In this document: piece by piece, positions 9,044 through 24,000 of the stretch
How the letters are laid out: each line of letters starts with the position of its first letter
How positions within the stretch are numbered: position 1 is the stretch's first letter
DNA from: Carya illinoinensis
Lineage: Eukaryota; Streptophyta; Magnoliopsida; Fagales; Juglandaceae
Direction of reading: 5' to 3'
Assembly: GCF_018687715.1 (NCBI RefSeq)
Contig: NC_056755.1
Coordinates: forward strand, 28,683,001-28,747,000
Length of the DNA stretch: 64,000 bases
Made by a program: the position numbers and the translations under genes
The notes under the pieces: generated by a model
Told to the model about the DNA's origin: nothing
Seen by the model: the letters and a program-made list of their open reading frames with translations, nothing else
Databases searched by the model: none

Positions 9044-12000
9044 CTGCAATATGAACAATTTAAGTGAGTCCCTTCATTGTAACACTACAAAAGGCCAACA
9101 CAAATAAAAATCCCTCTCGAACTTTCAATTAAACATTGAACAGTCGAACATAGTGCAAGTCCAACAAAACTAAAACTCATCCAAACATGAAAAAGAAGCC
9201 TATTCCAAAGAATCAATCTCGCAACTTCCAACCGGAAGAAAAAATCACTGAAAGAAGGTAGTTAATAAATTATATATATCTATATATAATTTTTTTTTTT
9301 TTATTGGTAAATAAGAATTTTATTGATGAGAATAATAGACATAGCTCATGCACACGGGGGACATATAACACCTAGTCAAAATTAACAGCTGTTACAAGAA
9401 AGTCATGGATAACCAAACCATTGAAGTCTACTACAATAGCATAATATGTTAAAAAATAAAATTCTAGGCTCATCCAATGACCACTCTTCATTCATTCCTT
9501 TGCCTCCAAAGATAACATCGTAGCCAAATGGGGATTATCTTATGTTTATGTTCATGTTTTTTTATTACGTTCTAGATTTTATATTATGAGACTAATGCTA
9601 AGTAGTTTTATGATTCAATAAATGAGGTATTTTTTATGGTGGCGACTCTCTTTACGGGGCATTATGCTACGAATGTACGTGACAGTCCTTACCTAAGGGA
9701 AGGGGTGTTACTCTTCTATTTCAGAAATCACTGCTCTTTAAATAGCTGCTAAGATTCTTGGGGTTTCAAATAGGAAACCTTTAATTAAACCAACCCCATA
9801 TATGCATGTAATCTGCTGCCACCTTTAATTAAGAGAAGAATCCCCAAACATTAGGAGACCCTAGGGGATTTCCAAACCACACAAGTCAAGGGCTGCCTTA
9901 CAAACCCTAGCTGCTGTCCTCTATACTAATCTTAACCTCCCTCATTTTCATGTTCTGTGCCACCACTCTCTCCTGTTGCTGCTGCACAAAGGATTCCTTG
10001 TGTCAAACCAGCAGCGGCAAACCAAGAATCAGCCACTGCCACTCTAGGTAAGCCACAGCCTCAAAAGCTCCCTCTTTTCTCCCTTGAGAATATAGTTTGA
10101 CTCCCTGAAGTGCTCTATTTCAGGCAGCCTGAGAATTTCGAAATTACACCAAGTTCCACAATTAGCCACTGAGACAGCAACTCTAGGTATGTCAGGAAAC
10201 TTATACTCTTTCCTTGGAATAATCCAAACCACAAGTTCCTATCTCTCATTGAACACTGTTGTTGGCAATTTTACAGCATCAAAAAAAGATCCCCGACCCT
10301 CCTTACTGACCAGGGCCTCCCATGACCTTGAAAGTGAGGAACCACTCAACACACCGAAAAACAAGGTGGCTAACAGCAACATAGACAGCCCTAGAACCAT
10401 AGTCTCACGTAAAAGACCTGGAAGCTTGAACAGGGAGCCCTATACGTGCTACTGTGGCACCCTTAACAGAACACACACACAAAACACAAGCTGTCATGAC
10501 CTTGGCAACATCACTGCAACTCCAGACAGCTAGTAAAGCCACGAACTTCTCAAAATAGACATTTTTAGATTTAAGGAACATAAATTAATCACATTTACAT
10601 CACCCACACACTAGTTTTAAGCATAGTTTATTTACTCAATAGAAAGATGTTCAAAATTCGAAATTTCTAAATGATTTCAAATGAGCATGAACAAGAATAT
10701 ATCAAACCATGATTTTCGCATATCTGACTTTGGACTTCATTTAGTTACTGTCATATGGTATTCGTATCATCAAAAAGAGAAACTTTGAACCATGTGCAAA
10801 CCAAAAAACATGATGTACATAATTCTTTGAAAAGTTTGTCAAAATCTCATTAAAGTTTAAAAATTGTATGCTGTTAACAACCGTAGTAAATCTTAGAGGT
10901 CCAGTTTTCATCATGAAAGCACTATAAGCTCATTAATTTCGTAATGCGTAAAAGCAGTACTTATATTGTATACTGTATCATGAATATGCTTTACAAATGA
11001 CGTGTTATTTTATTATGTTGTACACTGTATGAAGTAGTTACTGAGAACTCGACTCACGCGATTGTGTTTTGTTAAAATGCCCAAGTAATAGAGGTGTGAG
11101 AAAGAAACAACGCTGCAGGATAAGATGTGCCTCCAAGGGATGGAAATGAGGCCTAAAATGATGACAAAGATTTCATTCCTTTATCGTCCTTATGGAAGTT
11201 ATTTTTAGAAGGCAGAAGACTTATATATATATATATTTTTTTTGATAGGTAAATAAAAGGAAATCAAAAGGAAATTTTAATAAGCGCCTTTCATGATTTT
11301 GTGAACTACAAGTTTTTTTTTTAAACATTTATAGAATCTGTTATGCACAACTCGTACAACTGTTTTGTAAAAAGTAACATTCCTAACCTTAATTTGGGGA
11401 GAAAAAAGGGGGGGGGGGGGGGGGGGGGGGGGGTGGTGGTGGGGTTTGGTTACACATGGTATTGTACAATATAATCCATGATACCAGGTAGATTCAATGT
11501 GGCTACACCATCGACTATCATCCACTTTAGTTAGTGATCATTGAGACAAGCTAGGTAACTTCAAAGAAAGCAAAACCCCAACAATTGGGACTAGCTTCAA
11601 GAATCACCGTTCCATAAAATACAGCCAAATAAGGACCTCCAGGTCATGCCGAATGTTAAAAGCACTATACACAGTTCAGAAATTTTAACCAAAAGACAAG
11701 TTTTGGAAGAAAAAAAGAGCATAATTGGAAGCTTCAGTTGTTCTTAAAAGAATGTTTGACGGCAATGAACCTGACACACTTTCATAGCTTCATTGGGAAA
11801 TAGGTTAGACAAGTGCATAAATTCAAATCTAGTACAAAGCTGCTCAGCCAATGGAAAGAGAAGAGACTCTTTATGTAAAGGAAAAAAAATAGGTTCACAA
11901 TAAAAAGCAACATAAAAAAGTTCATTTATTCAAGAATCAACCAGAACTACATCCCGGAGAAAAAACAGTCCCAAATGCTAAGGCTATGATTGGTTGCCCT

Positions 12001-15000
12001 GTTTTTTCAAAGTTTCTCATAATTTTTCAAAATGTCATCATTTTCCTTAAAAAATTATAAAATCAAACCAAACATTAAAAAATTATAAAATCAAACCAAA
12101 CATTTTCAAATCTAAAAAAAATACACTACTTTAACTCTCATCCAATCATTTACTCAAACACAAAAATCAAAACAGGGCTTACAAAAACTACTCTTAAATT
12201 GTTGTGTTCTAACTTTTCAACTCTACCATCCACTTTCACAAACCCCAATAGAAAACATATTTTAAAAAAATATTCAAAATTCACCCCCCTTTCACAAAAC
12301 CATAAACAACAGTCTAAAAACTTACCAAAATATTCTGCACATTTTCTCCAAAATTTGCAAACTAAACATGGCCTAGATATCTGAGCCAAAATTGAATAAG
12401 TTCATATAAAGCTTTGACTTGACACAGTATTTTCAGTTATTGCAGCACCTCTCATTGCTTCTAAGCATGGCCAATGCATCGTCATTGCGTAAAAGCATCA
12501 AATACCTAAAAACATATGTCACGTACAGCTCATTCAACATCTACCCTAAATGTTGGAGTTGCCCAATCATGTTCTTGGGAGGAGAGATCTGAATACGGTT
12601 TAACCTTCAGGATCTAATGAAAAACTACCTACTACTTCCGCACTGATCCTTGATAAATTAAGCTCCATCAGAATAGAATGAAAATTTCAGCCATAATATA
12701 TTGAAGTCATTCATATTTTTATCCAACAGAAGACAATAAATTATATCAAATTAACAGTGAATGCCCTCTCACCTTTATCAGTTTGAGCAGATTGAGGCGA
12801 GCTATAGCATCTTGATGGTCCAACCTTGCAATAAGCAATGGAGTCAAACCATTAACAGCTAATGTTGTATTGATTCGAGATGATTTCCTGCAACACAGAA
12901 ATGCAAAGATTTTAAATTTAACAAAACCCCAGGGACAAAAACTGAGTGTCGTCCAAGAGTTATTGACATAGAGTTTCAATTGCCACATCAACTGAAGGGA
13001 TGAGCCTTTAGGTTTTGGCCCAACAACATGCATTAATTACTCACTTTCCATAAAATTCCCCAATATGGGAATTGGATCACAACAAAGTTAACATTCAGAA
13101 TATAATGAGGAATCATACATCATCAAAAAAAGAAATATAGGAGAGATTCAAGATCATGTACGTGATAATTTTCAAGAATGGCTCCAATATGTGTACGAAA
13201 TGCTGTTCTGGGCAGCATTGGAAGAACTTCACCAATTTCTGAATTGCATCTTTTTTTAGCAATGCCTGCTCCACTTTTCGGTTATCATTGTCATGAGCTA
13301 AAGATACAGCAATAGAATCCAATGCAGTAACAGACCAATCCCCATCCTCAAGAAGGCTCAAGTACACATCCAACCCACCATGAGCCCTTAATTGCTCCCT
13401 CGAGTTACGAGATGCATGGGCCATATCACACAGCAAAGGCAATGCATATTGTTTCAAGGGAGAATCTGACATGATAAACTGCATCAAGTGTGGAATGATT
13501 CCATTTTCAGCTGCTTGTTCCTGTCTCCTCTTATTTATTTTGCACAGATTGAAAAGAGCATTGAGAACCTTGAAGGAAGAAAATAGTCAAAATACAATTA
13601 GAAACTTGATAAGTACTAAAAAAGTGCAATCAGAAGAGAGGGGCAGGGGGAGAAAAGAAAAAAGAAAATTGTAAGGAAGATGCACGAGATCAACACTTCT
13701 AAAACAAGTAGTTGTACATTGAGCAAACTAATGAAGTGGTGATATATAAGGTGTAATATTGAGGATCGAAACTATTTATGATGCCGTAAACATAAAATGA
13801 TGACATTTAACAAGGAATAGATTGCAATATCTTAATACTAAAAGCTGCCTAGCTAAGACTTCATTGCAGCATGGCCCTCTCCTCTGACAAGGAATGTTAC
13901 ATAGTTCTCAATTCATTGACCAATCCCAGCAAGCAAGCGGAAGTAACATCGGACTGTTGGAAACTAAATCAATCAATGATTTGATAGTGCAGACATTGGC
14001 TTGGAAACGAGACAAGGCTTGTAGAATTCAGAATAAAAAACTAATGATATCCAAAAACTACGAGAAAAGACTTTGCAAACAAAATCAACGTTTTTAAGCT
14101 TCAAGTTCAAAGTTAACATCATCATCTCTAAAAACAAAAGAAAATCTAAAACAAATTCTGAAAGTCAACATCATCCATTACAAGAGTTTTAGCCCACAAA
14201 CACAAAGTACCAAAGAAAAAATCCCTCAGTTCTCCCATCGATCGTTCTTTGTCTTCAAAACATCTCTCATTCCTTTCAAGCCATAGACACCACGAGACAT
14301 GAAGGAATCATCTTCCAAATATCAACAGCATACTTTCCTCCCTTTGATCCATACCAACCTGCCAATAGATCTACCACTTCATTAGGCATCACACAAGGTA
14401 AACCTATCCAATTAAAAACCTCATTCCACAAAAACATGGCCACTTCACAGTGAAGAAAAAGATGATTAACAGATTCTCCATCAAGTCCTTCTTGCATGAC
14501 ACACCAATCAGCTATGTACATACCTCTCCTCCCAAGATTATCAGTAGTCAAACCTTTGCCAAGGTATGCCACCCAACTTAAAAAAGCCACCTTGGAAGGA
14601 ACCTTCACTCTCCAAACCTTCACTATTTAATATGCTGTAAATAGAAGAAACAGAGAACTTGGAATTTCCTGAATGAACCCACAGCATGCTGTCCTCCCTT
14701 CCCAATCATTGGCATCCCTAATAAAATCAGCATTCCACGGAATATTATTATCAATGCATGAGAAGGAATGTTCCACAGCTGCAGTTTGATCCCTTGCAAT
14801 CCTAAAAGAGAGGGAAAGTCCGACTTAGCAGAGAATCCCACACCAAAGGTCATGCCAAGAAAGAATTATCTTCCTATCTCCCACCTTCAATTTAATATGA
14901 TAAGAGAATTCCCCCCAACCTTTTTGAATGAACTTCCACAAACTCACCCCCATACGCACCTCTAACTTCTTTTGAGCCCCAACCTCCCTGCAAACTTCCA

Positions 15001-18000
15001 TAATTTACATCAATAACATTTTTCCATAAGGCATCTCCAAAGCCATTTCCCAAGTAGTGCTCTATTAAACAATCTCAAGTTTTTTATAACCCACCACAAT
15101 TAATTAGTTGACAAACCTTTTTCCAACTAACCAAATTGAACTCTTTTTCTTCTCCTTTACCACCCCACAAAAAATCCTGATATAAACTCGCAATTCTTCT
15201 TTCTACCCTTGTTGGCAACGGGAAAAAAGATAAAAAATAAGTAGGAAGATTGGACAAAGTACTTTTTATCAATGTTAATCTTCCCCTTTAGAGAAGTGAA
15301 TCATTTTCCAACCAGCTAACCTCTTTTCAATTTTCTCAATCACCCCATCCCAAATAGTAACTGATTTATGTGAAGCCCCCAATGGAAGATCAAGATATCT
15401 CATAGCAAGCAAAGAAATTCTACAACCCAATATATTGGCAAGGTCTGGAATATTTTTTTTTTAATAAGTAAAAGGAAATATATTAAACCATAAAAGGGCA
15501 AGGCCCGAGTACACAAGAGGTATACAAAGAGCCTAGCTACAGTCTAAGAGCTGCAAAGAGCATCATAAAGTTCAGTAAAGGAAGTGCCATTTAGTACAAT
15601 AGAAGAGGCCCATAATACTAGAGTGTGGTAAAAGAAATCCCTAAACCCTTTCGGGGAACGCTCCCTATCCTCAAAACAGCGACTATTCCTTTCATTCCAA
15701 GTGCACCACATTAGACAAAGTGGCACCATTTTCCAAATATCTGCAACCTGCCCCTTTCGCCGAATTCCTCTCCAACATGCCAAAAGTTCAATCACCTTTC
15801 TAGGCATTACCCATGCCAAGCCTAGCCTTGTGAAAATGTCATCCCACAAGGCCGTGACTACTACACAATGTAGGAGTAGAATACACAGTGACAGCAGGAC
15901 CTTCCTTATTTAGCTTTCCTACTTTCCTTATTTAGCTTTCCTAATTTATATATAATATATACTTCCTTACTTGACAGATCATGTTCCTTAGACAGATTAT
16001 GTAAATGGTCCTAGTTTCCTTTTGTAGATAGATTTGATTACTGTAAATTTGGCTCGATTCTAGCCTTGTATCATGCACACTTGTGCCTATATAATGAAAG
16101 GAAATCCTCACAAAGGAGGTATTCAATCCAATTTGACATGGTTTCATAGCCATAACTTTGAAATATTCCTAGTTCTTTCTAGTGGGATTTGTTTGCCGTT
16201 GGTGGTCGACAATTTCTAGACTGTCGGCACTTTCTTAGGGCTGCAAATTTTTTTTAGCCACCTCGGAATAACTAGATGGAATGGGAAAAGAGATAAAAAA
16301 AATAAGTAGGAAGATTAGACAAAGTTCTTTTTATCGATGTTAATCTTCCCCCTTTAGACAAGTAAATCATTTTCCAACCAGCTAACCTCTTTTCAATTTT
16401 CTCAATCACCCTATCCCAAATAGTAGCTGATTTATGGTTTTAGAGCCATAACTTTGAATATTCTTGGCTCTTTCTAGTGGGATTTTTTTTTTGGTTGGTG
16501 GGCAACAGTTTCCAGACTGTTGGCACATTTGTGGAGGTTAGGCTTGGCTGGTAGCTGCTATAATTCTGTCGGCACCTTCTGTGGTGCTTGGGCAGGTTTT
16601 TTTTTTTTTTTTGGCTGCACCTGTGTTTTGTTTCTTTCTCACTTACGGGCATCATGTCTTCCGAATCTTTTGCTGTGAAGTTCACGGGTAAGAACTATTC
16701 TGCTTGGGAATTTCAATTTCGTTTATTTGTTTTGAGGAAAGAGTTATGGGGTCATATAGATGGGAGTGATCTGGCTCCTACTGAGCTTCCAGAGTTGGCT
16801 CAGTGGAAGATCAAAGATGCTAGGGTGATGACATGGATTTTAGGATCTGTAGATCCTCGTATTGTTCTTAATTTGAGGACCTTAGGGGTGTCAAATCGTG
16901 TTAACAGGTCGTGTTCGTGTCGTGTCAAAGTATGTATATTATACTATATAGGTAAACCTTAACCCGACCTGTTAAGCTTATCGTGTCAAAATCTTAAACC
17001 CTAACACGACCCATTAACATAATGTGTAATGTCGTGTCAACCCATTTTGACCCATTAGTGAATATTACTAAATAGGTTGACATGACACAATACGACCCAT
17101 TTCAAATTGTTTATGTAAATAGGTTGAATAGACCTGAAATTAACCTGTCTGACTTAATTAAATTTAACATAATTTTTTATAAATGTTAAAATCACAATAT
17201 CTATAAAAATTATAAGACTAACTACAAGTCCAAAATTATAATCTAAACAATAAAAATATCGAAATTAAAATTCTAACAATTTTACTTTTAGGTAGAAGCG
17301 TATAATTGTAACTTTAACTTTCTTAACGTGTTATAACAGGTTATAATGGGTCAAAACGGGTTGACCCGTTATCAACCCATTAAGCAATTGTGTCTTAACG
17401 GGTCAACCCGTTTTGACCCGAACCCGTTAAGACTAAACCCTAACCTGCTATTATTGTATCTTGTTCGTGTTGGGTTAACGGGTCGTGTAACATATTGCCA
17501 CCCCTATTTGAGGTCATATAAGATTGCTAAGTCTATATGGGAATACCTAAGGAAAGTGTATAATCAAGACAATACTGCCAGGTGTTTTTAGTTGGAGTAC
17601 GAGATTGCCAGTTACACTCAAGGTGATCTCTACATTCAAGATTATTTTTTTGGATTTAATAATGTTTGGGGAGAATTTACTAACCTGATTTATGCCACGG
17701 TACTAGAGGAATCTCTCTATGTTGTGTAGGACATTCATGAACAAAGCAAGCAAGATCAGTTCTTAATGAAGTTACAAACTGAATTTGAAGCCACTAGCTC
17801 CAATTTCATGAACCGTGATCCAGTGCCTTCTTTGGATGTTTGTTTTGGGGAGTTATTTCATGAGAAGCCGTGTCTTATCACACGGGCCACTTATCAGCAC
17901 GATAAAATGATACCAAATGCAATAGCTTATGCTGCTCACGAAAAAGGCAAGGGATGAGACATCGGAAAAGTTCCATGCTTCAGCTGCAAGGAATATGGAC

Positions 18001-21000
18001 ATATTGCTACCCAATGTGTGAAGAAATCTTGCAAGTACTGTAAGAAGATGGGGCATATTATCAAAGAATGTCCTATTCGTCCCCAAAATCGTCAGGCTAA
18101 TGCTTATCAGGCTACTGTGGGTTCCTATTCTTCCACTTCTGCTGGGTTCTTACTGCTAAGATGGTCCAGCAGATGATTATTTCAGTATTTTCAGCCTTAG
18201 GGCTGCAAGGTAAAGGTTCACTTCCATCCTTATCGTGGCTTGTTGATTCGGGTGTGTCTAATCACATGACTAGTTCTTCCAATACACTTAGCAATTTCAG
18301 ACTTATAATGGATCGTCGTCCATTCAGATTGCTAACGGTAGTCAATAACCTATTCATGCTATTGGAGATGTTAATTCCACAGTTAGAGATGCTTTTGTAT
18401 CTCCTGAGCTTTCCACTAGTCTTATATCAGTCAGTCAGTTGGTTGATAACAATTGTGATATTTGCTTTTCTATTTGACAGATTATAGCTTCCATGTATAG
18501 GGCTAGAATTAGTCGTATACTTATTTGTTTCCATGCATAGAATTGTTTGTGAAGATTATATAATATACAAAACCCTCAATGCCAAAGTATTTGGCCATTC
18601 TCACAAACTTGACATGGTATCAAGAGTCCACTGCTAAGGTTATTCTCACCCTTGAATTTTTTTCTCGGTTTTGGTATTTCGCTTGTGTTTTCAATGTGCT
18701 CTGTGCTGTGGTTTGATAACCCGACATCCAATTGATCTTTGTTCTCTGCCTTTTGTTTCTTGGTTGGTGTGGTCAGCAACTTCTTTTTTTGGCAGCCTCT
18801 GTTTGAGGTCTTAGTGTTCTCTTCGGCAGTTTCTAAGTGGAGGTGCAGCTTTTGGGTCTTGGCATTTTTGGCAGCCTCTGTTTGAGGTCTCGGTGTTCTT
18901 TTCGGCAGTTTCTAAGTGGAGGTGCAGCTTATCCCTCTCGCGTGCACATTAATATTTCAGTCCATTCTTTTGTCTAGGGATCTATTTATTTGCAATGGAT
19001 TTCGCACCTGTGTTAAGTTTACGAGCACAAATCACTCTATCTGGGCATTTCATTTTGAACTTTTCCTGAAGGGAAAAGACCTTTGGGGTCATATTGATAG
19101 CATGGATGTTGCACACATCATGTCTTGGCTTCTTGGTTCAATGGAGCCACATATTGTCACCAACTTGTGGCCCCATCGCTCCTTTCAATCCATGTAGACT
19201 TACTTGAAGAAGGTTTATCATCAAGATAATAATGCTTGTCGCTTTCAGTTAGAATATGTGATTGCCAAGTTTCAACATGGTAGTCTTTCCATCCAAGACT
19301 ACTACTCAGGATTTCTGACTCTTTGGCATGAATATACTAATATGGTTACAGTATATGTTCCTGTTGCCACTCTTTCGATTATTCAGACTCTTCACAAGAC
19401 TAGCCGGCGTAATTAGTTTCTTATGAAACTACGCTCGGAATATGAATCTGTTTGCTCCTCTCTACTGAATAGATCTCATGTTCCCTCTCTTGATATTTGT
19501 TTTGGTGAGTTACTCCACGAAGAACGTCTTAGTACTCAAGCTATTCTGGAGCAATCTCATGGCAGTTCCGGGATGGCAACTGTGGCTTATGCTACCCATG
19601 GACGAGGACTACCTATGAAATCTAAAAACTTGTAGTGTTTCTGCTGAAAGAAATATGGGCATATTACTGCCAATTGTCCTAAGAAATACTGCTCATATTG
19701 CAAGAAGGGTCACCTTATCAAAAAATGTCATATCCACTCCCAGGATCGTCAGGCCCAAGCATTTCAAACTTCGATTATTGTCCCTCCAACAGCGACTTAT
19801 GTAGCACATGGCTCTCCTTCAGATGCTTCCTCTGTTCCTACACCACCTACAGTGAATAAATGCACACTAGAAATGGTGCACCAGATGCTAATTTTGGCAT
19901 TATCAGCAATGGGATTCCAAGGTAACAATTCTACTAAACTCTAGTACGCAGACTCGAGAGCCAAAAATCTCATAACGAATAATCCTACCACTTTCTGTCA
20001 TGTTCGGCCCTACGCTGGTCAATCTGCTATTCAGATTGCCAATGGCAATTCTTTGCCCAAAGCTATTGTCGAAGATGCCTCTTCTAAGTTCACTGATGTA
20101 TTTCTTGCTCCTCAACTTTCCACGATCTTATTTCTGTTGGTCAATTAGTTGATAACAACTGTGCCGTTAATTTTTCTAGTGATGGTTGTGTTGTGTAGGA
20201 CCAGATAACGGGGGAGCCGATTGCGAAGGGACCTAAAGTGGAGCGCTTGTTTCCACTACTTTTGCCTGTTCTAGCACTTTCTCCAGTTTCTTCCATTAAG
20301 TCTTTTGCATCTTCTATTAAGTCTTTTGCTTGTAATAATGTTCCATATCTTAGTATGGTGTGGCGGCATCATTTAGGCCATCCAAATACTTCAAATCTTA
20401 TCTCATGTATTGAACTCTGATTTACTTGGTAATAAAGAACGTTCTTCTTTATATCTTGTGTGTGCTTCTTGCAAACTTCATAAAAGCAAAACTCTTCCAT
20501 TCCCTTTGCATGCTAGTAGAGCCCCTCATTGTTTTGATCTTATCCATAGTGATGTTTGGGGATCTTCCCCAGTTAACTCACATGAAAAATTTAAATATTA
20601 TGTGACTTTCATTGATGATCATAGCAAATTTATTTGGGTTTATTTTCTTCACTTTAAATCTGAGGTTTTTTGTACTTTCACTGAGTTTTTAACGTATGTT
20701 GACAATCAATTTTCTTCTTCTATAAAGACATTATGAATAGATTCCAGTGGTGAATATTTGTCTACTGAGTTTCAGGCAATTTTGGCTTCTAAAGGTATTA
20801 TTCATCAACGCTCGTGTCCCCCTACTCCACAACATAATGGAGTATTCGAACACAAAAATCGTCATCTTGTGGATGTGGTACGTACTCTCCTGTTAGAATC
20901 CTCTGTTCCATCCATGTTCTGGGTCGAGGCTCTAAAAACTGCTACTCAATTAATCGTTTACCTTCTCAAGTCCTACACATGGAGTCTCCCATTTCCACTT

Positions 21001-24000
21001 GTTTGCTACGCAACCTAGTTACGATAACCTCTATACCTTTGGTTGTGTATGTTTTGTTCATTTACCTCCTTATGAGCGACATAAATTATCTGCTCAATCT
21101 ATTTGTTGTGCATTATTGGGATATAATGTGTGTCAAAAAGCATTTGTTTGCTTTGATCCCACATTACATCGTACACGCATTTCTAGGAATGTTATTTTTT
21201 TTTAGAATCAATATTTCTTTCCTGTGTCCTCGGATCTTCATCAAGTTAGTTCTCGCTTTAAACCAAGTATTGTGTATAGACGCTCCCGCTCACATTCTCT
21301 TCCGGTGGCTCACCAGATATCTAATCCTACCACACTTCAAATTCAATCAATTGCAACACCTCCAGAGCCTTTGGTACGTCACTCTTCTTGAGTATATGTA
21401 CCCCCGAATAGGTATGAGTTTCCTTCTTCTAGTTCTGGCAATTCTATTTCAGCTCTTACTGTTGCATTGTCCACTTTTGATATTCCCCCATCCTACTCAT
21501 GCTGCCAAGCATGACTGTTGGCGACAAGCTATGTAGAAAGAAATTGCCACTCTAGAGGCCAATCACACCTGGAACATTGAGCCTTGTCCTCCCATCATTG
21601 TTCTTCTGGGTTGAAAATGGGCTTACTCAATCAAGATCTGATCTAATGGAAGTTTGGATCGTTACAAAGTTTGGCTTGTTGCGCTTGGGAATAATTAGCA
21701 ATATGATGTCAATTATGAAGAGACCTTTGCTCCTCTGGCTGAGATGACTACTGTTTGAATGATTCTAGCTCTTGTTGCTTCCAAAGATTGGCCAAGAATG
21801 TCAAGAATATTTTTCTTTATGGGAATCTTAAAGAGTGTATTTATATGAAGCTACCCCCAGGATTGTTTCCCTCTCCGACTTCACGTGTGGCTTCGTCTCT
21901 CTTTATGGTCTCCAACAAGCTCTGAGAGCCTGGTTTGATAAATTCTCACCACTTTATTACAATTTTCATTCAAGCAGAACAAATATGACACATCATTGTT
22001 TTTTCAGAAATCAGACATGGTTATTGTTGTTCTTTTGGTTTATGTTGATGATATTGTGATCACTAATTCTAACTCTGCCTTACTTGGCCAGCCCAAGACT
22101 CATCTCTCAGAGTCCTTTCATATGAAAGATCTTGGGTTGTTCACATATTTTCTTGGTCTTGAGATACATCGTAGTCCCTTTGGTTTTTCACTCAGTCAAC
22201 ATAAGTACGCTACTGACTTGGTGGCTACAACTGGCCTACAGGAGGCTACCTCTGTTGATACTCCCATAGAATTAAATGTCAAGCTTTGCAAAGAGGGCGA
22301 CTTATTTGCCGATCCCAGTTTATACCGGAAGTTGGTGGGTAGCCTTGTCTATCTCACCATTACTAGAATGGACATTTATTTTGCTATACAACAAGTCAAC
22401 CAGTTTCTTCAGACTCCTTGTCATCTTCATTTGTCTGCTGTCCATAGGATCATACGCTATGTTCAGGGCACTTCTGCCTGTGGCTTATTCTTTCTTGCAA
22501 GCAATTCTCCTCATCTTGCTACTTATAGTGATGCCGATTAGACCGGTTGTGCTGATACACGTCACTCCATCACTGGTTGGTGTGTGTTCTTAGGTGATGC
22601 ATTGATCTCCTGGAAGATTAAGAAGCAAGACAAGTTTCTAAGTCATCTACCGAATCTGAATATCAGGCAATGTCTCTTGCTGGTTCCAAGATTATTTGGC
22701 TTCGAGGCTTGCTTGCTAAGTTAGACCTCTCTAAGACCGATCTTACACCTCTACATGTAGATAATACGAGTGTTATTCAGATCACGGCCAATCCTGTCTA
22801 TCATGAGCGCATAAAGCATATTGAAGTCAACTGTCACTCTATTCGTGAAGCTTTAAAGCTCGTGTTATCACTCTTCCGCATATTTCCACTAAGCTCCAAA
22901 TTGTTGATATTTTCACTAAAGCTCTCACTCACCATCGACATTGCTTCTTAAGTAGGAAATTGATGCTTGTTTATCAACCCGCATCAATTTGAGGGGAGCT
23001 GTCAATGGACAGCAACCTGTTCATTATTGTTCATTAGTCTTTCCTCATACAACTCTTTCCTTATTTCTCTTGTTACCATTTGACAGATTATAGATATGTA
23101 TAGGGCTAGAATTAGGCGTATACTTAATTGTTTCCATGTATAGAATTGTTTGTGAAGATTATATAATATACAGAACTCTCAAGGCCAAAGTATTCAACCA
23201 TTCTCACAAACTTGATAGAGACACCTCAAGTTGGGTGAAGATGGTGAGAGTCCTCAATGAAAAAGGGGAAATATCAATGTTTAGTTGGCAGACTGATCTA
23301 CTAATCGCACATTGGACCAGAAACTGCATACGCGGTAGGTGTGGCAACTCATTTTATGCACTCACCATCCATATAAAGCTCACATGAAAGATGTCCATAG
23401 AATTCTTAGCTACTTAAAGTCATCACCTGGTAACAGCAATATGGTCAATCAATTTTGGTGATTTTATCTGAGTTGAAGGATCTATAATTTATGGTTTGAT
23501 TCCCTTGTATAAATAAGAGAAACATGCTCAATCACTATAAGCTTTGGGGGTTTTTTCTTCTAAGCAAATTTTCTATTTCTTCCACTCACAGATTCTTTCT
23601 CCCTCTTTTATCAACACCTGGAATATGTTACATTGCTATAAATTAAACCCATATTTCAGCCGTCTAAAAAATGTGATGTGCTTAGAGATACCTTTTTATG
23701 CAGGTTCTGATGCTTCAGTCTCCCCTAAAATTCTTCTCAATACTAGAACAAATTACCCAAAATAAAGAGCAGGTTTTGAAGAGTATGAGATTTCGTAAGT
23801 ATAATGTTGAGAAAAATGCTGTATGGGAGCGTTCTTTTTACCTATGAACACAATTTGCATTAAGCTGATCCTTTTTGTGACACATAATGTTGTATGGGAG
23901 AATAAATTTTACATTGAGACATACACACGTTCATGCACAGACACGAGCGCACAGATGGTAAAGTAAGAAAGGAATAAAGAATTAAAAGAGGCCTTTAGAT

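Larger units (their letters stand above)
15889..18470 (+). mobile_element. Copia remnant B (LTR, gag, protease; truncated)
   Basis: LTR, primer site, a rearranged leader, gag (start 16654) and a decayed protease region. It ends abruptly at about 18470, where the LTR of copia element C begins. The order is as in copia, and integrase through RNase H is absent. Inside the 10.5-kb MAP3K intron, antisense to the gene. Confidence 0.8.
18470..23217 (+). mobile_element. Copia element C (decayed, 5' LTR truncated)
   Basis: It has a partial 5' LTR (18470-18614), primer site TGGTATCAAGAGTCC at 18615, leader, gag, integrase, RT and RNase H remnants, a polypurine stretch TTGAGGGG and a 3' LTR (23000-23217). 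The predicted proteins are close relatives of element E at 43501-50380 (for example [10 protein letters not shown] and [10 protein letters not shown]). Numerous stops and frameshifts show it is older than elements A and E. It lies in the 10.5-kb MAP3K intron, antisense. Confidence 0.88.

Noticed and set aside
10189..10533. 114-codon plus-strand open frame in the last intron
   Set aside because: No domain, compositionally plain, and in LTR-like debris.
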